Origin: a virus
IMG/VR virus record: IMGVR_UViG_3300042526_000184
Location: 1 to 35,851 of that record
DNA: 35,851 bases
Reading direction: 5' to 3' (one strand)
A program made the position numbers and the translations under genes. How positions within the stretch are numbered: the first letter of the stretch is position 1; each line of letters starts with the position of its first letter. The notes under the pieces are model-generated. The model was not told the origin of the DNA and searched no databases. It saw only the letters and a list, made by a program, of their open reading frames with translations. Positions 1-7,644 of the stretch are shown piece by piece.

Positions 1-1
1 A

Positions 2-163
2 CTCGCATCCTTCTATCGTAAATCGTTTGACGAAGCAGTAAGGCTTGCTGCTGCGGACATTATGCGTCCGCCTTCGCAACGCCCTCTTGCCGTATCCGAT
101 GGGATACCTCGTATGTCTAATCGTTTATGGATGCAATCACTTGGTAGGACTCTTGGTCAATGA
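2..163 (+). CDS. C-terminal end of a phage structural protein (possible adaptor/head-completion protein), 5'-truncated
   Basis: An open frame runs in from the window edge for 53 codons and stops at TGA 161-163. That stop overlaps the ATG of the next gene in an ATGA junction, which supports a real gene end. The visible tail is basic and Arg-rich and contains FDEAVRLAAAD and MRPPSQRPL stretches. The short-tail genes follow directly, and the gene cut at the other window edge encodes an SU10/P22-gp4-like adaptor N-terminus. The two may be parts of the same gene in a circularly permuted genome. This is inference: joining the ends base to base does not keep the frame, so some sequence would have to be missing. 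Confidence 0.6.
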   Translation, partial: LASFYRKSFDEAVRLAAADIMRPPSQRPLAVSDGIPRMSNRLWMQSLGRTLGQ

Positions 164-1773
164 GTCGTCTGTCGTTGCTTCGTACAGACGATTTCACTGG
201 TGGTCTTAATCTTCGTGCTGACCCTTTCCAGTTAGGTCGTACTGAATCACCTGATCTGTTGAACGTGGATATTGATCCACGTGGTGGTTTGACTATGCGT
301 GGTGGTATGACGAAGTTGAATACGTCTGCTATTGGCAGTATTGCTAATGGTTCGTTTACTCCCAAGGCGTTGTACGCTTGGGATCATAGTACCCCACAGG
401 TTTTGTTGTCTGCTAATAGTGCTGTTTATTATGCGACGACAACAGCGTTTACTTCTATGGGTATTTCTACGACTGCACCTTTTGGTGCGTCGTTTACTGC
501 GTGGTCTGCTAGCACTGAAAGTTTTGCTTATGTTGCTACTGGTGGTGTTTCTTACAGGTGGAATGGTTCTACCGCTACTGCGTTGACTGATGCTAGTACT
601 GATTATGAGGATGATTATTCTTCTCCTGTTACTGGCTTTGCTCCTAAGTCTCGTTTGATTACTTCGCATGTGGATCGTTTGTGGTGTGCGTACACGACTG
701 AGGGTGGCGTTGACTATCCGAACCGTGTGCGTTTCTCGCATCCTATTAATCGTGAGTCGTGGGCGACTAACGATTATATTGACATTGTTGAGGGCGGTTC
801 AGGTATCACTGCGATCATTCCTTTTAATGGCAACCTTCTCGTGTTTAAGAAGCGTGCAATATTTTCTATTTTGGGTTATTCAACTGACACATTTCAAGTC
901 GTTAACTTGACGAGTGAAGTTGGTGCTGTTAATCCTTTGAGTGTTGTTGCTACTGAGGCTGCAGTGTATTTCTTTTCTTGGCCTGATGGATTGTTTAAAT
1001 ATGATGGTCAGCAGTTTATGGATTTGTTTACTTCTATTCGTCCTTTGGTTCAAACTGGACGGGTTAACGATATCGCTCAAGGCGAAATTCGTGTTGCGAA
1101 TGTAAATCAAAAGATTTGGGTTTCTCTTGCTTTAGGTACTGATACTAAGGCTTCTGCTTGTTTTATTTATGATCCTTCTTTGAAGCAGAGTGGTGCTTGG
1201 AGCAAGTATCAGACTTCTGATGGTAAAGGTTTGGGTAGTGGCTGCAATTTTGTTACGTCTACTGGTACGACTTACAATTTGGTTTGCCATCCTTCTAATG
1301 CTTATGTATTGAAGGTTGACCAGTTGAGTGTGTATCAAGACGATGTGGGTACTGGTCCTTCTAATTTTAGTTCGTATTATAAAACTCCTTGGCAGGACGC
1401 TAATAATGTGTCTAATCGTAAGATGTGGAGACGACCCGACTTTGTTGTCAAGCAGACAACTGTTGCTACTAATTTAACTTTGCGTGTTTATCATGACTGG
1501 GAAGAATCCATTATTGCTAGAACTTATGTTGTTAGTTTGGATGCTTCGGGCGATTCTCTCATTTGGACTGCTACTGCTGGTAGTGAACCTGATGGTAACG
1601 AAGGTTGGAATGAGGCTGATTGGGGCGAAAGTGCTACTGGTTCTGCCCTTGCTGTCGGCAAGTCTTTAGGACTTGCTCGCAGTGTCCAACTTAGTATTCA
1701 GGGTGAGGGTGGCAAACCTTGGGGTGTTAACTCTATTACTTATAAATATAATCCACGAAAGGTGCGTGCCTGA
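160..1773 (+). CDS. Tail nozzle-like structural protein (537 aa)
   Basis: The protein begins with a conserved-looking segment in which DDFTGGLNLR is followed by PFQLGRTESPDLLNVDIDP and a GGL-x-RGG turn. This opening is typical of podovirus tail nozzle or stabilisation proteins, which build a beta-propeller below the adaptor ring and form the distal tail tube. The rest is beta-rich with many Thr, Ser, Gly and aromatic residues, and there are no signal peptide or membrane segments. The start overlaps the stop of the partial upstream gene by 4 nt (ATGA), and the next gene starts inside its TGA. Its place between an adaptor-like gene and two fibre genes supports a tail role. The family call rests on the N-terminal pattern and context only. 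Confidence 0.6.
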   Translation: MSRLSLLRTDDFTGGLNLRADPFQLGRTESPDLLNVDIDPRGGLTMRGGMTKLNTSAIGSIANGSFTPKALYAWDHSTPQVLLSANSAVYYATTTAFTSMGISTTAPFGASFTAWSASTESFAYVATGGVSYRWNGSTATALTDASTDYEDDYSSPVTGFAPKSRLITSHVDRLWCAYTTEGGVDYPNRVRFSHPINRESWATNDYIDIVEGGSGITAIIPFNGNLLVFKKRAIFSILGYSTDTFQVVNLTSEVGAVNPLSVVATEAAVYFFSWPDGLFKYDGQQFMDLFTSIRPLVQTGRVNDIAQGEIRVANVNQKIWVSLALGTDTKASACFIYDPSLKQSGAWSKYQTSDGKGLGSGCNFVTSTGTTYNLVCHPSNAYVLKVDQLSVYQDDVGTGPSNFSSYYKTPWQDANNVSNRKMWRRPDFVVKQTTVATNLTLRVYHDWEESIIARTYVVSLDASGDSLIWTATAGSEPDGNEGWNEADWGESATGSALAVGKSLGLARSVQLSIQGEGGKPWGVNSITYKYNPRKVRA

Positions 1774-2798
1774 TGGCTACTGCTGCTGTTACTTATACGT
1801 TCGCTAATGGTACTAACGCTGATGGTACTCAAGTTAACTCCAACTTCACTAGTGTCGTTAACTTCTTGAACACTGAAACTGTTCAGCGTGACGCAAGCAT
1901 TGCGTTCACGGCTATCCCCAGTTTGCCTGCTACTGATCCTACGACTGACAATCAGGCTGTACGTAAAGCGTATGTAGATAACTTTCTGCCTGCTGGTGTG
2001 ATTACTCAGTATGGTGCTTCTACTGCGCCGACAGGATGGTTGTTGTGTCGTGGTCAGGCTATTAGTCGTACTAATCCTTTATACACACGTCTGTTTGCTG
2101 CTATTAGTACTACGTATGGTATTGGTGATGGTTCTAGTACGTTTAATCTTCCTAACTTGCAGGGTCGTATTCCTGTTGGTTTTGATAGTACGCAAACCGA
2201 GTTTGATGCGTTGGCTGAAACTGGTGGGTCTAAGACAAGTACGTTGAGTACGCCTAACTTGCCTCCTCACCAACACGGTGTTGGAACTATTTTGCCTAAC
2301 ACTATTGCTGATCACGTTCACGCTCATACTCTTGCTGTTGCTGCTCACAATGCAAACCACTCTCATACTATGGATCATAGTCATACTGTCAGTTCTACTG
2401 GAAGTACTAGCACTACTGGTTCACACCAACATGTTAATGCTGAAGTTCAGTTCCAAGGTCATATATGGAATAGGTATACTTATGGTTATGGTAACGACTA
2501 TGCGATACCTTTAATAGCCAATGCTGGCGCAAACCCTATGGCTGTTGGTTACGGGTCATTTTCTTCGGGTGAACATAACCATAACGTTTCTGTTTCGGGA
2601 ACAACTGGCAGTCCTTCTAATCCTTCTGTTGCTAACAGTACGACTCTTAGTTCTTTAGTCCACACTTTTAGTGGTTCAATTACTGCTGGTGGTGGACATA
2701 CACATACTATGAGTGGTTCTACTGCCCTTGAAGGTAGTGGCACAGCATTCAATAACCTTCCCCCTTACATTGTGGTGAACTACATCATCAAACTATGA
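1773..2798 (+). CDS. Short tail fibre with phage tail collar domain and many HxH motifs (341 aa)
   Basis: Residues about 75-145 match the phage tail collar domain (PF07484 type): a PTGWLLCRG core, then YGIGDGSSTFNLPNLQGRIP. The C-terminal half is crowded with His-x-His pairs (HQH, HVHAH, HSH twice, HQH, HNH, HTH) and ends in a LPPYIVVNYIIKL closing strand. This is the layout of T4 gp12-like short fibres and microcystin-dependent-protein-like fibres, where HxH pairs from three chains can bind a metal ion along the trimer axis. The protein probably contacts the host receptor. The start codon overlaps the stop of the nozzle-like gene, and the stop overlaps the next fibre gene, so the three are likely co-translated. 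Confidence 0.85.
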   Translation: MATAAVTYTFANGTNADGTQVNSNFTSVVNFLNTETVQRDASIAFTAIPSLPATDPTTDNQAVRKAYVDNFLPAGVITQYGASTAPTGWLLCRGQAISRTNPLYTRLFAAISTTYGIGDGSSTFNLPNLQGRIPVGFDSTQTEFDALAETGGSKTSTLSTPNLPPHQHGVGTILPNTIADHVHAHTLAVAAHNANHSHTMDHSHTVSSTGSTSTTGSHQHVNAEVQFQGHIWNRYTYGYGNDYAIPLIANAGANPMAVGYGSFSSGEHNHNVSVSGTTGSPSNPSVANSTTLSSLVHTFSGSITAGGGHTHTMSGSTALEGSGTAFNNLPPYIVVNYIIKL

Positions 2799-4645
2799 CT
2801 AAGTGGACAGCACCCGATATTGCATCCATTCGTGGTGACAATAGTAGACCTCTGCAAAAGATCTTTGGATCTTTAACAGAGTATCTTAAGGACGCTTCAG
2901 GTCAGCATACTGAAGTATCGCAGACGTATGTCCGCAATGGTGAAACAACAACATTGACTATTGGGACTGTTGTCTATTTGGATGCGCAACAGGGCAACAG
3001 GGCTACTGTTAAACGTGCGTTTAATACGAGTGATGCTACAAGTGCCAAGACCCTTGGTGTCGTTGCTGAGAATATTGCTCCTAATGCTGATGGTCTTGTG
3101 ACTACGTTGGGTTATTTGGAGAAAGTTAATACGTCTGCGTTTACTGCTGGACAAACTTTATATTTGGGTGCTACTGCTGGGACGTTTACTGCTACTAAAC
3201 CTGTCGCTCCTAACCATATGGTTTATGTTGGTGTTGTTGTTCGTGCGAATGCTGGCAACGGCATTATTTATGTCCGTTGTCAGAATGGTTATGAGTTAGA
3301 TGAGATTCATGATGTTTTGATTACGTCTCCTGCTACGGGTAATATTTTGATGCGTAATAGTTCTAACTTGTGGGTTAATACTCCGCAGACTTCTATTACG
3401 AGTGTTGGTACTTTGACGGGTCTTGCTGTTAGCGGAACGGCAACCGTTACAGCATCTAGTGGTACTGCTATGCGTATCACTAACTCAGGTACAGGCGAGT
3501 CGTTCCGTGTAGAAGATGCAACTGGTGATATAACACCTTTTGTTATTGATGCTTCAGGCAATGTTGGTATGGGTACTGCTACACCGTTAGCACGACTTCA
3601 TATTACGGATGGTAGTGCCAACATTCGTTTGAACACGTCAACTACTTTTGCTGATGCTCTTAATATAGTGCCCCCCACTTCGTTTAACAGCCGTAATATA
3701 ACGCTAAATACTGCTACTTTGACTGCTAGCCGTACTGTCACTTTGCCTGATGCTACAGGTACTGTAATTACGACAGGCAACCTGTCAAGCATTACGAGTA
3801 CAGGCACTTTGTCAACACCATTGGCTTTTTCTGTTGGTTCAGGCGCAGTCATTAAAGCAATTGAGAACAGGCTTGTTAGTGGTAGTGGTCAATCTGCCGC
3901 AATGTATTTTGGTGATGGTGCTAGTGGTAATACTGCAACAGGTGGCATAGAAGTTTCGTGGAATACTGGCAACAACGACCCAATCATCGGCATTGGCGTT
4001 ACTCGTGATACCAATAACACAAAAATTACCATGAGTTATGCAGGCATCATCAGGATGTTTTCGCAAGGTGCAGAAAAAATGTCTATCACCACTTCGGCGG
4101 TATCATTTGCAAACGGAGTTACTGCGCCTTTCTTAACTGCTACAAGTACATTGACTTCTAATAGCACATTGAATACATTTGGCTCTGTTCAAGTTTACAA
4201 CCAAGGCGTTTCATATCCTGGTGCATCTGTTGGTGGCGGTAGTTCAAACCAAATTGGTTTTCGTTGGACTTCACCTGTTGTGAACTGTACGGTGGACAAT
4301 GTTATTAGCGCCGCCTGTGCAAACTTTTCTGATAGACGGCTCAAAACAAATATACAAACTTTGACTAACGGTATTGAGTTAGTTAGAGGTTTGCGTTGTG
4401 TTAGTTACAATCCGCTTGATGTTATTGGTTTTGATGAAGAAACTTTTGAACCTATTATTGGTGATCTTGACCCATATGATGAAATGCTCGGATTTGTTGC
4501 AGATGAGGTGCAAGAAGTTTATGCCAACGCTATTCAGGGTGAAGGAAACAGAATAAAAAGCATTGACAATGTGCAATTACTGTCTATGGCTATATCGGCT
4601 ATTCAAGATTTGGATCAGCGACTACAACAATTGGAGACAGTATGA
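2795..4645 (+). CDS. Tail fibre/spike with C-terminal peptidase S74 chaperone domain (616 aa)
   Basis: The last roughly 105 residues, from about 512, start with SDRRLKTNI and continue through LRCVSYNP to a GFVADEVQEVYAN segment. This is the intramolecular chaperone (peptidase S74) of endosialidase-type fibres. In this family the domain trimerises the fibre and then cuts itself off just before the Ser of SDRRLK. The middle carries a typical trimeric fibre segment (DASGNVGMGTATPLARLHI near residue 250) followed by Thr/Ser/Val-rich beta repeats. The N-terminal part should attach to the virion. It is translationally coupled to the collar-domain fibre (ATGA overlap), and its own stop overlaps the next small gene. 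Confidence 0.9.
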   Translation: MTKWTAPDIASIRGDNSRPLQKIFGSLTEYLKDASGQHTEVSQTYVRNGETTTLTIGTVVYLDAQQGNRATVKRAFNTSDATSAKTLGVVAENIAPNADGLVTTLGYLEKVNTSAFTAGQTLYLGATAGTFTATKPVAPNHMVYVGVVVRANAGNGIIYVRCQNGYELDEIHDVLITSPATGNILMRNSSNLWVNTPQTSITSVGTLTGLAVSGTATVTASSGTAMRITNSGTGESFRVEDATGDITPFVIDASGNVGMGTATPLARLHITDGSANIRLNTSTTFADALNIVPPTSFNSRNITLNTATLTASRTVTLPDATGTVITTGNLSSITSTGTLSTPLAFSVGSGAVIKAIENRLVSGSGQSAAMYFGDGASGNTATGGIEVSWNTGNNDPIIGIGVTRDTNNTKITMSYAGIIRMFSQGAEKMSITTSAVSFANGVTAPFLTATSTLTSNSTLNTFGSVQVYNQGVSYPGASVGGGSSNQIGFRWTSPVVNCTVDNVISAACANFSDRRLKTNIQTLTNGIELVRGLRCVSYNPLDVIGFDEETFEPIIGDLDPYDEMLGFVADEVQEVYANAIQGEGNRIKSIDNVQLLSMAISAIQDLDQRLQQLETV

Positions 4646-4785
4646 ATGAGCAATCACAGGTAGATGCAGGCAAAGTTATTGAGTCTTTGCTACGACAAGT
4701 AGCAGAATATGCTCAGAAGGTTGCCTTGTTGGAGGCTTTTGTGGCTTCTGTGGATAAGGGTGAGGGTAACGAAAAGGGTGATTAG
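4642..4785 (+). CDS. Small coiled-coil protein of unknown function (47 aa)
   Basis: A 47-codon frame starts with an ATG overlapping the fibre stop (ATGA) and ends at TAG 4783-4785. Residues 8-38 have a heptad-like Val/Leu/Ala pattern (KVIESLLRQVAEYAQKVALL) predicting one amphipathic helix or coiled coil. The tail is charged (EGNEKGD). Small helical proteins after a fibre gene can be fibre chaperones or minor tail components, but no family is recognised. Its last codons contain the GTAACGA box that precedes the next gene. Confidence 0.7.
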   Translation: MNEQSQVDAGKVIESLLRQVAEYAQKVALLEAFVASVDKGEGNEKGD

Positions 4786-4790
4786 TGATG
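4766..4790 (+). promoter_or_regulatory. GTAACGA box, 22 nt before ATG 4788
   Basis: GTAACGA at 4766-4772 lies inside the end of the 47-aa gene. The A of ATG 4788 is 22 nt downstream, directly preceded by GTG 4785 (TTAGTGATGG). It shares spacing and layout with four other gene starts in this window. The function (late promoter or start-site element) is inferred. Confidence 0.55.
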
Positions 4791-5219
4791 GCTTACACTG
4801 ATATAGGTTTAAATTACGAACCTAAGAGGCGTGGCGCTGCCCAGCAGCGTGATGCTTCTTTGGCGATGAATGCGTTTAGTCGTATGTTGTCGCAGCAGCG
4901 TGGTGCTCGTGATCTTATGGCTACTGATAAGGCTGCTTCTAAGGGGCTTGAGGGTTTTGGTGCTGGGTATGGTCGGCGTGGTTTACGTAATAGTGGCATT
5001 TTCCGTAATGCTGCTTCGGACTATTCGCAGAATTGGACGCAGCAACGTAATGATCAGTTGGATGCTTTGCGTCAGCAGTTGGCTCAGTATGACTTGCAGG
5101 ATGCTCAGTCTAAGGCTGCTTATGGTGATACTGAGGCTGAGATTGAGTTGGCGAAGCAGCGTGACATTCTTGCCACGGCTGCTTCTTTACAGGGTTTGCG
5201 CCCGTTTCTAGGAGGATGA
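4788..5219 (+). CDS. Gln/Ala-rich presumed internal virion protein (143 aa)
   Basis: The protein is soluble, rich in Gln, Arg and Ala, and largely helical. It contains a Gly/Arg-rich turn around residues 54-68 (GLEGFGAGYGRRGLR) followed by a Gln-rich helix. It has no recognised domain. The position is telling: it opens a run of four soluble helical proteins of rising size that ends in the 2210-aa protein. That layout fits DNA-ejection or internal core proteins of podoviruses. GTG 4785 and ATG 4788 are tandem possible starts, and ATG is chosen because four other genes share the same NTG-ATG pair behind a GTAACGA box. The next gene has a clear AGGAGG in the 3' end of this one. Confidence 0.7.
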   Translation: MAYTDIGLNYEPKRRGAAQQRDASLAMNAFSRMLSQQRGARDLMATDKAASKGLEGFGAGYGRRGLRNSGIFRNAASDYSQNWTQQRNDQLDALRQQLAQYDLQDAQSKAAYGDTEAEIELAKQRDILATAASLQGLRPFLGG

Positions 5220-5222
5220 GTC

Positions 5223-6437
5223 GTGGTTACTCGGAGATATACAACGCAAGATGGTAATACTGATGGTAAGCGTAGCGTAGGTAAAAGGCTTACCCCTGAA
5301 CAGGGTCTATATGATGGTACTGCTATTTGGAAGCGCACTGATCCTGCCACTACTGCTGCGATAGGTGCTTTTAATGCTGGAAATATTCCTACCAATAACA
5401 CTGGCAAGTGGGGTGCTATTGACACTACCGCAACTCAATTGAAGAATGCTTTATATGAAGATAAGAAGTCAAACCCACCTACTAGTGGTGGTGGTGGGAA
5501 TAGCAATAAGGCTTTGATGGATGCACTTACGCAATATGCTAAGTCTATTCGTGGTGGGAATGTTGACGATGGCAGCATGATGTACGCAAACAATATGACT
5601 GATATCAATAATCTTTATGGTGGTTTGGCTGATAGTGCTACTGCTCGTGCTGCTGCTCAAGAGAAGATGATCTCAGATTTTTATGGTGGCGCTCAGGCGA
5701 ATGCTAGTCAGTCTAATCAGGATATTCTTTCTCGTATTGCTGGCTTGTATGATCAGTCTGCTGGTGAGGTTGGTCGTCAGACTTCTGAGGGTCAAGCAAC
5801 TATTGATCAGACTACGCAACGTGCCTTGGAGGCACTTGGTGCGCAGTCCAATCCTTATGCTGGTTTGCAGATGGCTGATGTTGGGGCTGTGACTGATCCT
5901 ATGGCTGCTTATAGTGAGGCTGTTGGTGCTCCTCAGGGTGGCATTCAGGCTTTGCAGCAGATGCTGCAGTCACAGAATGCGGCGACAAGGGGAGGGTTTG
6001 GAAACCTTGCTCAGTTGTTGGGTGCTTCTCAGCAGGCTGCTCAGCAGTCTCGTATTGGTGATGTGAATGTGGCTCGTGCTGGTGCTCAGCAGGATCTTAG
6101 TACGACTTCTCGTGGTGTGTTGGCGCAGTTGATGCGTCAACGTAATGCGGATGAGATTGCTCAGCGTCAGTCGTTTGATCAGCAGAACTTTGGTATGGGT
6201 CAGAATGCTTTGCAGGCTCGTTTGAGTGGTTCTAATTCGCTTGCTGATTTCTTGAATAGTTTGGGTGCTAATCAGTTGTCTCAAACTTTTGGTCAGCGTG
6301 ATGCTGCTCAGGCTGCGCAGTTGGCTGGGCGGAATCGTCAGCAGTCTCGTCAGGATGATCTGATGAGTCAGTTGTTAGACCTTTCTAGTAAGGGTATTGA
6401 TGTATCGCAGATTATGGCTCTTCTTGGAGGTCAATGA
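5223..6437 (+). CDS. Gln/Ala-rich presumed internal (ejection) protein (404 aa)
   Basis: Translation starts at GTG 5223 behind AGGAGG, 5 nt after the preceding stop region. Residues 1-110 are polar with a Gly-rich stretch (TSGGGGNSN). From about residue 140 the chain is helical and extremely rich in Gln and Ala, with repeated QQ and AQ pairs up to the end (MSQLLDLSSKGIDVSQIM). There is no signal peptide, membrane helix or enzyme motif. Such Gln/Ala helices are common in podovirus internal proteins that leave the head with the DNA. The stop overlaps the start of the next gene. Function is inferred from context and composition only. Confidence 0.7.
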   Translation: MVTRRYTTQDGNTDGKRSVGKRLTPEQGLYDGTAIWKRTDPATTAAIGAFNAGNIPTNNTGKWGAIDTTATQLKNALYEDKKSNPPTSGGGGNSNKALMDALTQYAKSIRGGNVDDGSMMYANNMTDINNLYGGLADSATARAAAQEKMISDFYGGAQANASQSNQDILSRIAGLYDQSAGEVGRQTSEGQATIDQTTQRALEALGAQSNPYAGLQMADVGAVTDPMAAYSEAVGAPQGGIQALQQMLQSQNAATRGGFGNLAQLLGASQQAAQQSRIGDVNVARAGAQQDLSTTSRGVLAQLMRQRNADEIAQRQSFDQQNFGMGQNALQARLSGSNSLADFLNSLGANQLSQTFGQRDAAQAAQLAGRNRQQSRQDDLMSQLLDLSSKGIDVSQIMALLGGQ

Positions 6438-7618
6438 TGGATGAGGATCTTCTAATTTGGTTGATGTCTCAAGCAAATACTAAGGGTGGCTCTAAGCAAA
6501 CCAACAATATTCAAGATCTTGTGTCGTCGCTGTTCTCTCCTGAGTTCGGTGCGCTAACTGGATCTGTTGATCCGTTAGCGACGCAGGCTGCTCCTTATGT
6601 TCCTAATGTCCCTTTGTTGACTGCTTATACGAATGATCCGAATGTTGATGTTCGTAATGCTGCTTTGCGCATTGCGAACGGTGACTCTCCTCTTGATGTG
6701 AAGATGGAGTTGCGTGGCAAGTTTGGTTTGAAAACAGAGAAAGATATCACTGATGCTGGTTTGACTATCAAGGAACTTGATGGCATTGTTGATGATATGT
6801 ATAAGGAGTATGCCTCTAACTTGAGTGATGAGGCTGCTTATAATGCTGCTTCTGCTAAGGCTTTAACTTCTAACGTCTTTGGTGATGCCATGTTGCCTCA
6901 ACCAACAGAGCGTTACACCTTGGATACGATGCCTGTGACTTCTGATTTGCAGGCTATGTTTGATCGTCTGAATGTTAGCGCCGACAAAATTGGTGCTAAG
7001 GGTAAGGCTGTTCAGGGTGCTACTGACTTGGAGAAGCAAGTCATGTTGAAGTATGCGCAAGAGAACCCTACTCCTAAAAAGAGAGTTGTTACGCCGACAA
7101 ACGAGAGTGCTCTGAGAGACGTGCCTTTGCCTGCGTTTGATAATTATGCTGATGCTGTCAAGTATGGCGATGCTTATGTTCGTGGTGGTGGCGGTCAGTT
7201 CGGTGATGCTTGGATTGCTGCTAATCAGGAGTATGAGAAGTTTGTTCAGGCTAATCCTATGGCTTCTGAGGATGAGAAGGATGCGTTTAGGCAGAACAAG
7301 TGGCGTGAAAAGTTGGCTATTAGTATCCCTGAGTTGGGTACTGCCATTGGGAAGGCTCAATCTCCTGAGATTTTGAAAGTTCAGGATCGTGAGGTTTCTA
7401 AACAGAATGCTCGTGAGGATGCTTTGATGCTCAATCGTGCTGCTAAGTCTGAAGCCCAACGTACTGTGGGTAATGATTACGAGAAGCAGAAGAAACTTCT
7501 ACTCAATCAGGCTACTACGGCTAAACAGAAGAAAGTTGGGGAACTCCTCGCTTTGGGCATGCTAGGTAAAACGCCTTTGTTGGACGCTTTGAAGATGCGT
7601 ACAACTGGGCTTGGCTGA
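6434..7618 (+). CDS. Presumed internal virion protein of unknown family (394 aa)
   Basis: ATG 6434 overlaps the preceding TGA and has GGAGG just upstream; a second ATG follows at once. The chain is soluble and mixed helical. There is a charged region around residues 85-140 (VKMELRGKFGLKTEKDIT), a Pro-rich joint near 210-230, and a helical Lys/Gln-rich C-terminus (KQKKLLLNQATTAKQKKVGE). No catalytic motif was recognised. Its position directly before the giant protein suggests that it is part of the same core or ejection assembly. It could instead be an assembly factor. Confidence 0.65.
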   Translation: MMDEDLLIWLMSQANTKGGSKQTNNIQDLVSSLFSPEFGALTGSVDPLATQAAPYVPNVPLLTAYTNDPNVDVRNAALRIANGDSPLDVKMELRGKFGLKTEKDITDAGLTIKELDGIVDDMYKEYASNLSDEAAYNAASAKALTSNVFGDAMLPQPTERYTLDTMPVTSDLQAMFDRLNVSADKIGAKGKAVQGATDLEKQVMLKYAQENPTPKKRVVTPTNESALRDVPLPAFDNYADAVKYGDAYVRGGGGQFGDAWIAANQEYEKFVQANPMASEDEKDAFRQNKWREKLAISIPELGTAIGKAQSPEILKVQDREVSKQNAREDALMLNRAAKSEAQRTVGNDYEKQKKLLLNQATTAKQKKVGELLALGMLGKTPLLDALKMRTTGLG

Positions 7619-7619
7619 T

Positions 7620-7644
7620 GTAACAAGTCCACCTATTAGTGATG
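7620..7644 (+). promoter_or_regulatory. GTAACAA box, 22 nt before ATG 7642
   Basis: GTAACAA at 7620-7626 starts 2 nt after the upstream stop, and the A of ATG 7642 is exactly 22 nt downstream. GTG 7639 directly precedes that ATG (TATTAGTGATGG). No Shine-Dalgarno sequence is visible in between. This is the most degenerate of the five start-linked boxes. Confidence 0.5.

Noticed and set aside
247-741. Long open frame on the minus strand opposite the nozzle-like gene
   Set aside because: It is Arg/Thr/Ser-rich without a ribosome site and is the mirror of T-ending codons in the real plus-strand gene. The same holds for many long antisense frames across 1-14 kb and 28-35 kb.
1595-1617. GTAACGA inside the nozzle-like gene (and again at 2491)
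   Set aside because: No start codon lies at +22 and the heptamer fits Gly-Asn codons there, so these look like chance.
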